64,000 nt of DNA from Tieghemiomyces parasiticus (taxonomy: Eukaryota; Kickxellomycota; Dimargaritomycetes; Dimargaritales; Dimargaritaceae): NCBI GenBank assembly GCA_027575765.1, contig JANBPT010000010.1:62001-126000 (forward strand). The letters run 5' to 3'. The notes under the pieces are model-generated. The model worked only from the letters and a program-made list of their open reading frames with translations, did not search any database and was not told the DNA's origin. Each line of letters starts with the position of its first letter. The stretch's first letter is position 1. Positions 43,023-54,178 of the stretch are shown one piece after another. The translations under genes were made by a program, and so were the position numbers.

Positions 43023-46000
43023 CTAGATCGACTGGGTCACCGTGAGCACCCCATCCGCGGCCGGTACGACATGGACCTGGCTGTAGGGGTAATCCCGCTG
43101 AACGCGGATGGCTAATTGAGGGTGCGTGGCTGATACAAGGTCTACGAGGAAAGTAGGGAGTTGGAGGACGCCCGGGTGGAGCGGGATCAGGGTCAGCGAC
43201 CGCGAGCAGTTAGCGGCGGGGGTTGCTGGCGGATTGCTATGTAAACTAGCGTCCTGGTCCTTAAACGTGAAGGTCTCGATCTTGGCACCAATCAGGAGCC
43301 AATCTTCCGGACGGTGGACAATCTGGAGCCGGCAACGTAGGTCGACCGGTAGGTCGGGCAACGAAGTGGTAAGATGCAGGGTGACCTGGGCTGAGCAGGT
43401 CTGCTCCGTGTAGACGACGAACGGCTGGTCCTCTTCGGTATCCCCAACGCCCCCTGCCACGTCCCGGTACCGATTATTACGAGGGTCCAGGGTAAGACGC
43501 ACACTGGCGGTGACGTGGGCATCCGGTGGGGTGTAGGAGCACTCGACCGTCATGGATGGCCCGATCGCCGTCGCCTCTGCATCCGTATCGTCGCTCGTGT
43601 CGGCGCGCAGGCGGTCGGTCAGCAAACCCGGCAGGCTGTTAAGGGTGCGGGCCACGCTGCCCAGCAGGCAATCCGTGAGTTTGGCGGTGTCGTAAGCGAG
43701 CGCCGCCCGAACAAACGGGATCCGTAGGAGGGCAAGGGTATCAAAGGTGACGGGGGCGTTCGGGTCGTCCAGGAATTCTCCAAAGAGCGGGCGGCCCAGC
43801 ACGAAGCCGTTCAGGTCCACCATCACGGGCAGAAGGCGGGTCAGCAGGTCTAGGGCGAAGTAAGCGTGGCCCAACAGTCCGAGGGCTTTGAGCTCAGTTC
43901 GCAGTCGGTCTCCAGCCCACTCGATGGCCAGGTCGAGAAGGGTACGGTAACGTACCGCGCAGTGAAGGGCGGCGTCTCGGACAGCTGGGGGTGCCAGTAC
44001 CACGTCGAGGAGGGAGGCAGTTGGCGCCCCCCTGATACCGCTCGACGTCGGGTCCGCATGAGCGGCTGCCCCTACTAGCTGGTATACAAACGACGCCGTC
44101 TGCCCAGACATTAGGATTCGGCGAGAGCGAGAGTGGAGGCTGGCGATTCCGGTCTCCACTGTCCACAGCGAAGGGTCGGCCCTTGGATTGGGCCGCAGGT
44201 CAGTCCCTTCGATCCGCAAGGGGTGGCCGGAGGATGCTGTGGCCATGACACGTAGGAGGTCGCACGTCCCGTGCCGGTGGGCTACGAGCCGTAGGCTCAG
44301 CGCGGCGGACAGCGGTACTGAATGGACGAGACGTTGGATATGAGTGGTTGCGTGTGCTGCCTCATCAGCACCCAAGGGTGTCGGGGAGGGACGTGGTGCG
44401 GCATCTGGGGTCTCGGATATCGCCAACGGCATCAGCTGGTACCGGGCATGAGTCGCCCAACGGATGGGCTGGTCGGTCGTCAGGGAACTGTCGGACCCGG
44501 CCCGAAAGTTAATGGTGAGCCGCTCGTGGGGGGTCAGGGCCGGCAGGGTGATGTGGCCGTAATCATTTCGAGCCAACTCGACCACCCGGGAGGGCCCAGA
44601 CTCGTCGCTGCGCGGAGTCAGCTCTGCACGGATGGTGGCGGCCAACGTCGCGTTGGTTGCAGTGGCCTCCGGGAACCGACCCGTGGCCGCGTCGATATAC
44701 TGGATGCTGGAGGGAGGCGGGAGGTCCTTTTCCTGGGTTATGGCATTGAAGGTCGGCGCCCGAAGATCGATACAGACAGTGGCTACCTCTGTGGTTGCGT
44801 CCGAGCGGGAAGCAGCGCCTGGGAATGACGGCGGGGGGCCGGCCGAATCGCCAGGGAGGATGAGAAGTGTACCCCCGCGGATACCTGTGGACGTTGCCGT
44901 GAGGGTTGCGGTGAAGACGGGAGGGTTCCAGGCCGGAGACCCGGCCCACCGGACGGCCGTCTGCCGCACGGTGAGGAGAGGCACGCGCGGGTGTGCGTCA
45001 ATTCGCAGGACGCATTTGGGGGTTCGTTGGAGGAGCGGGTACGTAAATCGGGCGCGGCCTAGGGTGAGTTCAGCGTTTTCGGCGGCATAAATTCCTGGAA
45101 TAGAGTCCGGGGTGATAAGGTGGACATGGTTGGGACCCGGAAGGAGGTCGAGCACGTTGGGCGATGCCGAATCAGCAGGTGGCGCGCCAAACCAGAGGTC
45201 GTGGCCGGTGTCGCCGCCCACTAGGCGGATGCGCAGGTCGGCGGCGGATACGGCACAGGACAGCCGGTTATCTAAGTGAATGGTCAGTCCGAGCTGGGTG
45301 GCCGTAGCAAACGTGGCCACGACGCGGAGTCTAAAGAGTGGTGAGGCCCGCCAGTGGAGTGGGGTCGGGAGCCGGGTGGCGCAGTTAGCGAGGGCGAGCC
45401 CATAGTGAAGGCGTTCGCTTGGCTGGAGGTCGACGTCTGGGTCGCTAAGCAGGCCGTGGTATGTACGGAATAGGTCTGGCCAGCGGTTCAACTTCTGCAG
45501 GCACACGGCCTGAAGCTGGAGGAAGGTACTGAGCAATGGTGAGGCCGGTGGGTAGGTTATGCAAGGCGGGAGGAGGGTGGCATAGATGGCGGTTGCCTCC
45601 GCGAAGGCGCCCCTGTGCAGATAGAGGTTGGCCAGACTGCTACGTAAGACCTGGGCAAACCTTGGACGGCGGCAATCCTCGTAGTAGCGAATGGCCTTAT
45701 TGGTTACCGCCGCGTAGAGCTGGTCAAAGTGGACGTGGTTCTCGAGACCGTGGACCAGTTCCGGGCTGGTGACCACCGCGCGGTCGGCCTCGGTGGCGGA
45801 CTCAACGGCCGCAAGGGTCGATACCAGGTTGGGAGGGTTTCCTGTCTGGGACAAGTTATCGGACGACGGCGGCCGGTTCGGGGCGCGTTTCTCTAGCAGC
45901 AAGGTAGGGTCGAGGGATCGGGGTAGAGCGCCGAAGAGGACCCCTAGCTTGTCGAGCTGGATACGGGCATTGCCCAATAGTTCGGCCTTCATAGCGGCGA

Positions 46001-47528
46001 TCTCGGCCGAATCGTGCGTTTCCGTGTGCACCGGGTCGGTTGGGATGGACTCGCACACATCCACCACGTTCTTGCAGGTGGCGAAGGTCCAAGCGGTGAG
46101 GAACGCTGGGGACAGCCCCTTCTCGAACTCACGCATGGCCAGCTTGAAGCTAGGCACGAACCGGCGCGCCCGCTCCAGGAACTCGCGGATCTTTAGCAGC
46201 TGGATGAGCAGCTGACACTGGCGGCCGAAGAGATACATGCGAAAGTCGAACACGGTGATGTTGTTCTGCAAGATGAGCTCGCGGTAGGGCTTCTTGTCGA
46301 AATTGAGTAGGTTGGTATCGTCGTCCCCCGGGGTAGTGCCCCCGAAGCTGGTGAACCAGCTGAGCGCTCGGTCTTTGAGCAGCTGAAAGAAGGACGCCTC
46401 TAGCTCATCGTACTGCTTGAGGGCTTCCTCGTGCATATTCATGGCCTGGTAGCAGCGCACGAGTTTCTCTTTAAGCAAAAAAAACGTGCAGTAGTTCCAC
46501 CCGGGCATCATCCGCTGGGCGTCCAATCGCCGTACGTCCTCCTCGTAGTGGGCGACGTGGTGGTCGAATCCCTGCACCACGCATTCCTTGATTCGGGTAA
46601 ACAATTCGTTCCAGGCCTCTACGTCCCGGCGGCCTGCCGCGGCCAGGTTGAGGGTCAGGACACGATGGTCCTCGCGTTTGAGGGTGAAGTCTGACCGGAT
46701 CTTGTCGGCCATCGAGGCGCTGCGTGTAAATAGTTTGGCGGACTGTCGTGGCGCGGCCTCAGTGTGCCGCCGGGTCACATGGACTATGAGCCATTCCTGA
46801 TCCTTGCGCCCAGTGACCACGTTAAGCCATTTCTGAATGCATTCCCGGCCGAGCCGTTTATAGGTATCCGTGTCCTAGTTTCCGTGCAGTGAACAATATA
46901 GGGTGCAGGATTAGAGCCAAGTAGGTAGGACGGTAAGGCAGGTGGTATAACATTAAGTGGGTAGCCGTCAATCGGTGCCTGCCTCCCCTTATTAATACAC
47001 ACTGAATCAGCCCACGCAGGTCGTCGGTACGGTATAGGGGAGGTTAGACGAGGCGCTGCCTGCTAAGCCACGTACCTCGCACTGGCTAAAGTAGATGTTC
47101 AGGAAGGGTTCCGTGGCCAGTAGACTAGGTACCGTGCCGGCTCGTTGCTCATCGGCAGCGAAAGGTATAAGGTCGACGGCCAGAACAGGTATGAACTTGA
47201 GTGGCACTCGCTGGGCAGACCGGCAGATAACGTGCCGCAAAGGCGTAAAGGATAAGAACTCGTCCTTTATGGAGGGCCAAACCCGGAAGTCATCCTGGTC
47301 TGGGGCGGAGTGGGGGCGGAGGTAGAGTGAAATGAGGACATGCGCTCCGCAATAAGTCAGTTACAGCGGCGGAAGGGCGGGTTGACCCAGCGGCCACTGG
47401 GTTTGGTCCTTACACGAAGGGAAGGTGCAACCCGCGGCGTGTATGTCTGCCACCTGGGAGGCATAATGAGCAAGGACACAGAGTAACTTACAGGTTATTA
47501 CAACGCGTTCCTGGTTAGATGGCTCCAT
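43023..47528 (-). CDS. TRAPP II complex subunit TRAPPC10 / Trs130
   Basis: Three exons: 47492-47528, 47076-47299, 43023-46874 (1370 residues), phases agree. Orthologue of TRAPPC10 (yeast Trs130), part of the TRAPP II exchange factor for Rab11/Ypt31 at the late Golgi. N-terminal marks cross both splices: ERVVIT-Y-QDDFRVWPSIKDEF, VPLKFIPV, TEPFLNIYFSQCE-DTDTYKR and KDQEWLIVHV. Then a helical region (WNYCTFFLLKEKLVRCYQ, EEALKQYDELE, MYLFGRQCQLL, CKNVVDVCESIP) and a long beta-rich trafficking domain at the C-terminus. The 37-base first exon (12 codons) was found from ATG, GTAAGT donor and phase. Its promoter is shared head-to-head with CCE1. Confidence 0.92.
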
Positions 47529-48075
47529 CGAGCGGCGGATGGTGTATCTTAATGTACAAGGGGATAATAGGCCAGAGTGGAATGAACGAGTACAGATGTG
47601 TAAGGTCGGGGTCGCGATGAGCTCCGCGTGCGACCGCCCATGGAATTAAGTGCACCAGGACCAGAAGTGGGTTGGACTGGCAGTACTTCCAACCATGGTT
47701 TGCCTCCCACCTCTCCCTGTGAGGCCTTCGTGGTTCTGCCGCCTGGACACTTCCCTCGTGGCTAAGGGGCCCAGAGTGCCGGTGGACCAGGTGGGCGGAG
47801 ACTGAACCTCTGGACCTAAAACGCTCTGAGGTGGTTGAATTTCACCCCTCATTGGGCGCATGGGTCCCACAGCGACCTGCCAACGGGCCCCAGGGCGTCG
47901 TTCAGCGGTGCGCAAGTAACACCGTGACTACAACCGGTACCGCTGTAGCAGTTGTAGTCCTTGCGCGGTATTTAATATTTTTGGTATGCCCATTCTTCCC
48001 GATCCCCCAACTTCGACGACCCCGGCCTCTTATTGTCACTTCGTTAGACCCCGCTCGTGGAATCCTCACTCGAGT
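47529..48075. promoter_or_regulatory. Bidirectional promoter, TRAPPC10 and CCE1
   Basis: 547 bases between two divergent ATGs. No gene of its own and no clear TATA box on either strand. Confidence 0.5.
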
Positions 48076-49446
48076 ATGCTGATTCGTGGATTGGCGCGCC
48101 ACCCCCCTGGCCCCACCATTGCCCCTCTGAGGCCCATGGTGACGCCGTATCGAACCTTACGCAGCTCCGCCTCGTCCTATCACCGGGGGAAGCCCGCAAC
48201 AGCTAAGTCTCCGCCGGCCCCAACGACTTCGGCTACCCTTCAGTCACTTGAAGATGCCGGGCAACGGTAAGTGACGATGGAAGTTAGCACCGCGTTTTTT
48301 AATATCATTTTGCGTCACTGGCGGTCTGTTAACCTCCCGCCCTTAACGGTATTGGGCTATCCGGTACCTCCACACACTCATACATCTTCCCATTACTTTC
48401 ACAACACTAGCCTATTCAAGCTCAAGGCGAGCGAGCTTAAGGAGAAGCTCCAGACTTGTGGCCTCGGCACGGTCGGGTCGAAGTCCGTTTTGGTCGAGCG
48501 TCTGCTCACGACGTTACAGCCCTCGAGCCTCGATACCAGCACCCAACCCTCTGTCCCTAAACAACCTCGAGACGAAATCGTCGTCTCTATCGACATTGGT
48601 TTCCGCAACCTGGCCTACGCAGTGGTTTCTACCCAGCGCGGACTGACCGCGTGGCGCACGGTCGACCTCGCCGAGGACCTCGAGGTGTCCGGTCTGATCC
48701 AGAGCCCCTGGGCGACCGCCCAGGTTGTCCAGAACTTTGTTCATCGCGTTCTGCCTACTCCTGCTCAAATGCTACGTGAGGCCTCACGGGTAGTCTACAT
48801 CATAGAACGCCAGCGGTTCCGTACTGTTGGTTTTGAACAAATTCCAGATGCCGTACTCTTTATCAACTTAATTGAACCGCTTATCTACGCCAACCTGATC
48901 AACCTCGGCGCCCGGCCCGCCCCCGCTCTCACCTACGCGCACCTAGGGGAATCTCCACTGTCACTGGCCGGGGTGGACCCCACCTTGGCCGCCCCCGTGA
49001 CCACACCAGGCGATCCTCGGCAGGGGGCTTTTGTCCACCCGGTCAACCCGGCTACCGTATCGTCCTTCTTCAACCTGAACCAACGCGCCGAAGCTATTCT
49101 TGCTGAGCGGGTCGAAAAGCGCAAGCCCAGCGGTAAAGCCGTGACCACTTCGGGCAGCAAGGCACGGAGTAAGTTAGCCAAGAAGAAGGCCAGCATCCAG
49201 CTCATCACCGAGTACGTCGATCAGGTCAATCAAGGTCCCACCATCCTGACCGACCCGCGCGCCGTGTGGACCGCCGGGACACGGGACGTACCTTTACTGC
49301 CCATCAGCCCCGCCCTTGAGCAAGGTTTCCGTGATTCACGCAAAAAAGATGATATGACCGACTGTCTTCTACAGGCTCTGGCCTGGCTGGCCTGGCAGTC
49401 CGCCCGGGACGCTGAGTCTCAGGGCCTATTCGGTACGAAGCAGTAG
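48076..49446 (+). CDS. CCE1: Mitochondrial Holliday junction resolvase, SAP domain type
   Basis: Two exons, 48076-48266 and 48411-49446 (408 residues). Orthologue of yeast Cce1 and S. pombe Ydc2, which cut four-way junctions in mitochondrial DNA. Residues 1-63 are an Arg/Ser/Pro-rich presequence. A SAP-type DNA-binding motif follows (FKLKASELKEKLQTCGLG to LVERLL, about 65-97), as in Ydc2. The RNase H-like catalytic core shows S-I-D125-I-G-F-R-N-L-A-Y, I-I-E196-R-Q-R-F-R and KKDDMTD with D377/D378, so all expected acidic residues are present. The splice joins CG to C in phase. The gene ends 94 bases from the convergent mariner relic. Confidence 0.92.
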
Positions 49447-49508
49447 TCGTCGGTTGACCTTCACAAACCGTCTCGCCATTAGAATGGACCTGGTACAGAT
49501 ACTGCATC

Positions 49509-50872
49509 AAGTTTATGTTTTCTCAAATCTAAATCGCGTTTATTTAATATAGTTCCCATCACTCTGTACCGTTCGGCGAGCCCTTTCTATCCCGCTTGCA
49601 TAGCAGGCTCTATAGTCATTTGGCTGGAGCCTGGCTAACTGCAATTGCCAGGCGTCCACGGCCGCCTCCACTGTGCTGAACTTCTTGCCCCTCAGCCGCT
49701 GTTTGACATTCCTGAACAGCCAGAAGTCGCAGGGGGCAAGATCAGGACTGTAAGGAGGGGCTGGCAAAAGTTTGAGCTTAGAGGCGGAAAGGTAGGCCTG
49801 GGTAGCTGCAGCACAATGGGGTAGTGGATTATCATGGTGAAGCCGCAGGGGGCGACGGTCCAGACTTCCACGTGCCTCCACCCAGGCCTGGACCATGGGC
49901 TCCAGCCCGTACTCTACATAGAGTTCGGCAGAGACCTTGACACCAGGGAACTTGACACTCAGGTGTAATAGGCCACGCCTGGTGAAATATATGGTCAGCA
50001 CCACCTTGGGTGTGGCATGGCCTCAGTGGGTCTCAGTTGGGATAGGGCCACCTTTAGGGCACTGCCTCTAGCGACTAGAACTAGCAGGGGGATCATAAAG
50101 GTACACCCAAGTCTCGTTGCCTGTGACAATGGAGTCCAGCAGGTAGTCACTGGCCCCATCAAATTTCTCCAGGAACTTAGCGGCAAAACGTACCCGGTTG
50201 TGGCGCTGGTTGTCGGTGAGGTTGTGGGGGATCCAGCAATTGAAATAGCTGTGCAACCCCAGGTCCCTGTGCAGGACTCTGCGCATGGTACTAGGGGAAG
50301 TATGGCAGGCCCAGGCCAGCTGCTCAACAGTAAGTCGAGGGTCTTCCTCCAGCCGTCTCCGGATCATGTCCCCATAATATCCGCCAATGTCATCTGATGG
50401 GCAACCAGAACGAGGGTCGGCTTCAAAAGAGTGATGGCCTGTGTGAAAGCGAGCCAGCCACCTGTAGATGGTGGAGTAGCTAGGGGCAGCCAGGCTCAGC
50501 TTGGAAGTCAAAACATTAAAAGTATCATCTGCCTTGTGGACCTCCAGATAGTAATTCTAAATAAGGACCCATACATCACGCCTGGTTAACTTGGGTGGAG
50601 TGAGGGAGGGGCTTTGAAAAGTAGACATGATGGATGGTTAAAAAAGCAAGCTGTGAAGTCAAAAATGGTTCAACCCTGGAGCGGTTAATACCAATGGATT
50701 TGGCATTGTTAACTCTCCTAGGTTTCATCCAAAACACTGCTATCTGAGACCTCCTGCTCATAATCCTCACGAAATTTGGTAGCATCTGTAATGGTGTCCC
50801 CCTTTATAGCCCCAGCAGCAGTTTTCCATATTGGGCTACGTTCAATAAGAGCCATTTTCGGAAGTGAACTTA
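49509..50872 (-). mobile_element. Mariner-family element, ends approximate
   Basis: Includes the broken transposase. A weak terminal match is visible between AAGTTCACTTCCGAAAAT, read on the minus strand from about 50871, and AAGTTTATGTTTTCTCAAAT, read on the plus strand from about 49509. It is too diverged to fix the ends or the TA target site. Confidence 0.4.
49540..50628 (-). pseudogene. Dead mariner transposase (DD34D type)
   Basis: One reading frame of 363 codons on the minus strand, with three in-frame stops at 50557-50559, 50068-50070 and 50023-50025 and no frameshift. Marks of Tc1/mariner: helix-turn-helix segment with YSTIYRWLARF and HHSFEADPRSGCPS, second HTH with TSPSTMRRVLHRDLG, IVTGNETWVYLYDP, LHHDNPLPH and PPYSPDLAPCDFWLF. 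The second and third catalytic aspartates are there with 34 residues between them. The first, normally D in TGDE, is N (codon 50116-50118). The element cannot make transposase. Each stop can be explained by one C-to-T or G-to-A change. Confidence 0.9.
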
Positions 50873-51056
50873 GCGTCCATTAATCCCATAGCGGTTACCC
50901 ATTCAGGTAATTTTCAAATTGTATTCAATGTATATAGAAAAGAGTAGCCTCACGAAGTCGGCAGTGACGCAGGTCAAAGCAGGGGAAGAGCGAAGGTATC
51001 ATCAACCATCAGGAAGCCACCTTCCTCCAACACAAAACACGCTTCCGAATGCCCGT
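50629..51056. other. Spacer with mariner 5' flank
   Basis: Most of the stretch up to about 50870 is likely untranslated element sequence; the rest is 3' flank of the WD40 gene. No other gene. Confidence 0.45.
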
Positions 51057-53568
51057 CTAGAGCAACCAACGGTTGACGACCCCATCTTGGCCGGCGCACA
51101 GCAGCGCCGTTGTCGCCCACGCCTCGGCGGGATTCTCATCATCGACGGGCACGAATCGCAAGGCGGTGAGGGGCATCGAATGGGCGCGGAGGGAGGACCG
51201 TTGGAAAGTACGGATGTTGTACAGGTGAAGGGTTGGATCGCTGGCAGTGAAGGCTGCAATCCGCTCGCCGTCGAAATCTATGCCGTGGACAGGTTGGGCG
51301 TGTTCGAGCTGTTCAACAGCCTTCCCCACACGCATATCCCACAGTCTCACAGTTCGGTCGAGGGACCCACTCACCACGTAGGCGTCGTTGAAGGTTAGAC
51401 TGGCGATGGGTGCCGTGTGACCAAACAGGGACCGGTGGCTCTGGGCCGTCCGGAGGTCCCACATGCGGATAATACCGTCCACCGTGCCTGTGGCCAGGGC
51501 GAACTGGTAAAATTGGAGGTCACCGATGAACCCGGCAACACCTAAATTATCCCCGCGGGGGTCAAATCGCTCGGCGCCGGCGAAACTCATGGCGCCGGCC
51601 TGCATCGACCACTGCACAGGGACCGTACGGATCTCTTGACCCGTCGTCAGGTCCCAATACTTAACGGTCCGGTCGGCAGACCCGGACACGAGGCGGTCGT
51701 CGGTGGCCTGTAGGCAGGTGATGGCGCCGTGGTGACCCGTGAGCCGATGCACGAGGGCGGCATCGGAAGCTCGGGTGACTGGGGCGGCCGACCCTAGTCG
51801 TACTCCCTCTGTGGTCAGTGCGGTCGGTGGCAAGGGAGGCGACGACACGGAGTCATTCAAGGATAATACGTCCGGGTGATCAACGGCCGACCCGTTTGAG
51901 GGCTGTGGGGTTGGTGACGACGACCCGTCGTGGAAAACATTTTCCAGGGATGATCGGGCGCGCGATAGCGACAGTCGGATTGTACGTGGGGCATTGGCCG
52001 AAGTGAATGAGTCGCGCAGGTTGCGGATGAACCCGCGACCGTCATCATCTTCGTCGGAAACGACGGATTCCTCTTCCTCCGATTCGACCAGCGGGTGCTG
52101 GATAGTCTGCAGGCGGTCCAGGTCCCAAACCAACAGAGTGGAATCTAGCGACCCGGTCACAGCCCAGGACCCCAGCAATTGGACGCTGCGTACGACGTCC
52201 TGGTGGGCATCGAGTTTCAATCGGCAATTACGCGTATCCAAAGTGCGGGTAGAGTCCAGGTCCCAGACGCGGGCGGTGGTATCAGTGGACCCGGTGAGCA
52301 GGTGGCGGCTCGCTGGGTCAAAGTCGAGAGCGGTGACGGTACTGCCGTGGGTGGTCAGCTGCTGCGTTAGCGTGGGTACCGCCGGGCGGTCACGGTAGGC
52401 GATGCTTGAAATGTCACTCTGGGGAGTAGACAGATGTGACCTGGGGGCGCCGGCCAGGGGTGAACGCCGGTCGGGTAAGGCCGCGGGGCCTGGGGTGCGC
52501 TGGGTGGCCAGAATATCGCGTTGTGATACCAGCCGTTCGAGGTCGCTATCGAGCTGGCCGAGTTCCTCCAGGAGGTCACGCTAATATAAGATAAGGTGTA
52601 GACGGAAGGGTATGGGCAAGAGGGCGGTGTAAGAAACTGGATCAGCAACAACGATATACGTACACCATGCAGGGTAATCTACCAGTACATATGCTCGCTG
52701 GAACACTCTACCCATTGCCACTTACCCGGCGGTTCTCCAAGTCTTGAATCTGCTGTGTCAGCCGCACCACCTCCCGCTTGGGGTCGGCGGCATCGAATAC
52801 CTCCATGACGGACCGGCGGCGGGGCCGGGCCCGAGAATTCGACGTCGTCGCGGCCCCGCCAGCATTGTCCGGTAACGAACTCCGCTTGTCTCTACGCGTA
52901 AAGAACCGACTCAAGCGGCTCTTGATAGTTGCCGGCGGCGACGGGGAATCGGGCTGAGGAAGCGGGGACGGGATCCTCTCTTCAATTCGGGCATTGCGAC
53001 CGCGTCGGGTCGTAGACGTCGCCGAGGGCCCGTTCGAGTGTGCTGTACCGTGACGGTGGTTGTCTCGGGAGTCCGCGGCCGAGAAGTTAGCAAAGAGGGA
53101 CGGCGCATTGGCTTCCGCGGGGTCAGCGGGTTCCTCGAACCCGTACCTTAAAGTATATTCGACGGCTTCGGGGATCGGAATCCCCGACGCTGACGACGAG
53201 GAAATGCCACCACCGCCGCTGCGTAGGGGCCCGCCGCTGGCAAAGTGGAGGATGGATTGAGTCAGCCGGCTTGTCAGAATACCTGGGCCGCGGAATATCT
53301 GACTGAATAGTGAAGGGTGGTACGGTGTGTTACGGGTTAAAACCCCTGCCTGGGCGCGGAGGGCGTTGCGGGCGTTGAGCGACCGGGAGGCTTCGGACTC
53401 GGCGGAATCGGGAGTGAAGTTGGCGGTCGTCGAGGCCTGAGCGGTCACGATCAATGCTGGTCCAGCCCGTAAGTTAGGGAAAGGAACGTCAGGCTCCGGG
53501 CTCGACCCGCGACTGCCGGATCGAGGGCCGTGGGACGACCCGGGTATCGCTTGGTGTGCGGCTGCCAT
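51057..53568 (-). CDS. Mdv1/Caf4-like WD40 mitochondrial division adaptor
   Basis: Two exons, 52726-53568 and 51057-52580 (788 residues), intron 145 bases with GTAAGT and TTAG, phase zero. The start is the ATG at 53568; the open frame above it begins with TTG. Layout: a disordered N-terminal half with a helical patch (TLRYGFEEPADP), a basic segment (KSRLSRFFTRRDKR), a coiled coil spanning the splice (REVVRLTQQIQDLENRR then DLLEELGQLDSDLERLVSQR), then C-terminal WD repeats with GSTDTTARVWDL, GSLDSTLLVWDL, GSADRTVKYWDL, GTVDGIIRMWDL and GSLDRTVRLWDM. This order matches Mdv1/Caf4, which link Fis1 to the dynamin Dnm1 in mitochondrial fission. An acidic insert (EEEESVVSDEDD) breaks the propeller, as can occur in Mdv1. 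Mdv1 and Caf4 cannot be told apart here. Confidence 0.8.
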
Positions 53569-54178
53569 GGCACGGAGCAATCGAAGGACGCCCAGGGATG
53601 GATTAATACTCTAATAATAATAACCAGTAACTGACAAAGGGGGCAGCGGTAGGTTCGGAATGAGTGGGTGGGTCTAGTAGCAATGCAAATGTCAGGACCA
53701 CGCACGGGTTGGTCATCCTCAACTACCAGACTAGAGGAACCTATTCCGAATACAATCGGTGGCACTCGCCTGGTAGAGCCTGCCTTTCCATGGGCGCCAC
53801 TTCCAGGGATATGACTACGTATTGGCTCCACCCTTCCCACTGGTTATTGGGCACCAGGCACATGCTAGACCCCATGCCTTTGGGACCGGCCCCAGGCAAC
53901 TTCCTCCTTAAGTTGAGCAGTACCTTGCGCTGGTTGAACTTCGGAGAAAAAAAAGCTGACACGAGAAGGGGTGTGTGTGTGTGTGCTGACTAACCTCTCC
54001 CTTCATCCGTCACTTCTACGGTCATACATCTCAACAGTGAAATTTCTATGTAGTTTTATTCGGAACTCTTGACCATATCGGGAGCTCCAAGTCGGAAATT
54101 ATGTAGGAGGACAAGGTATCCAAGGTCAACTGGTCACTCCGTAAGCGCAAAAAGAATCGTCACCGCAACCAGCTTGGT
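53569..54178. other. Spacer
   Basis: 610 bases; WD40-gene promoter and SDHA 3' end. A GT dinucleotide run near 53971-53984. No gene. Confidence 0.5.
54055..54060 (-). terminator. Poly(A) signal of SDH1
   Basis: AATAAA on the minus strand, about 120 bases downstream of the SDH1 stop. Confidence 0.45.

Noticed and set aside
49509..50872. Terminal inverted repeats of the mariner element
   Set aside because: Only a partial, gapped match is visible, so the element ends are given as approximate and no target-site duplication is claimed.
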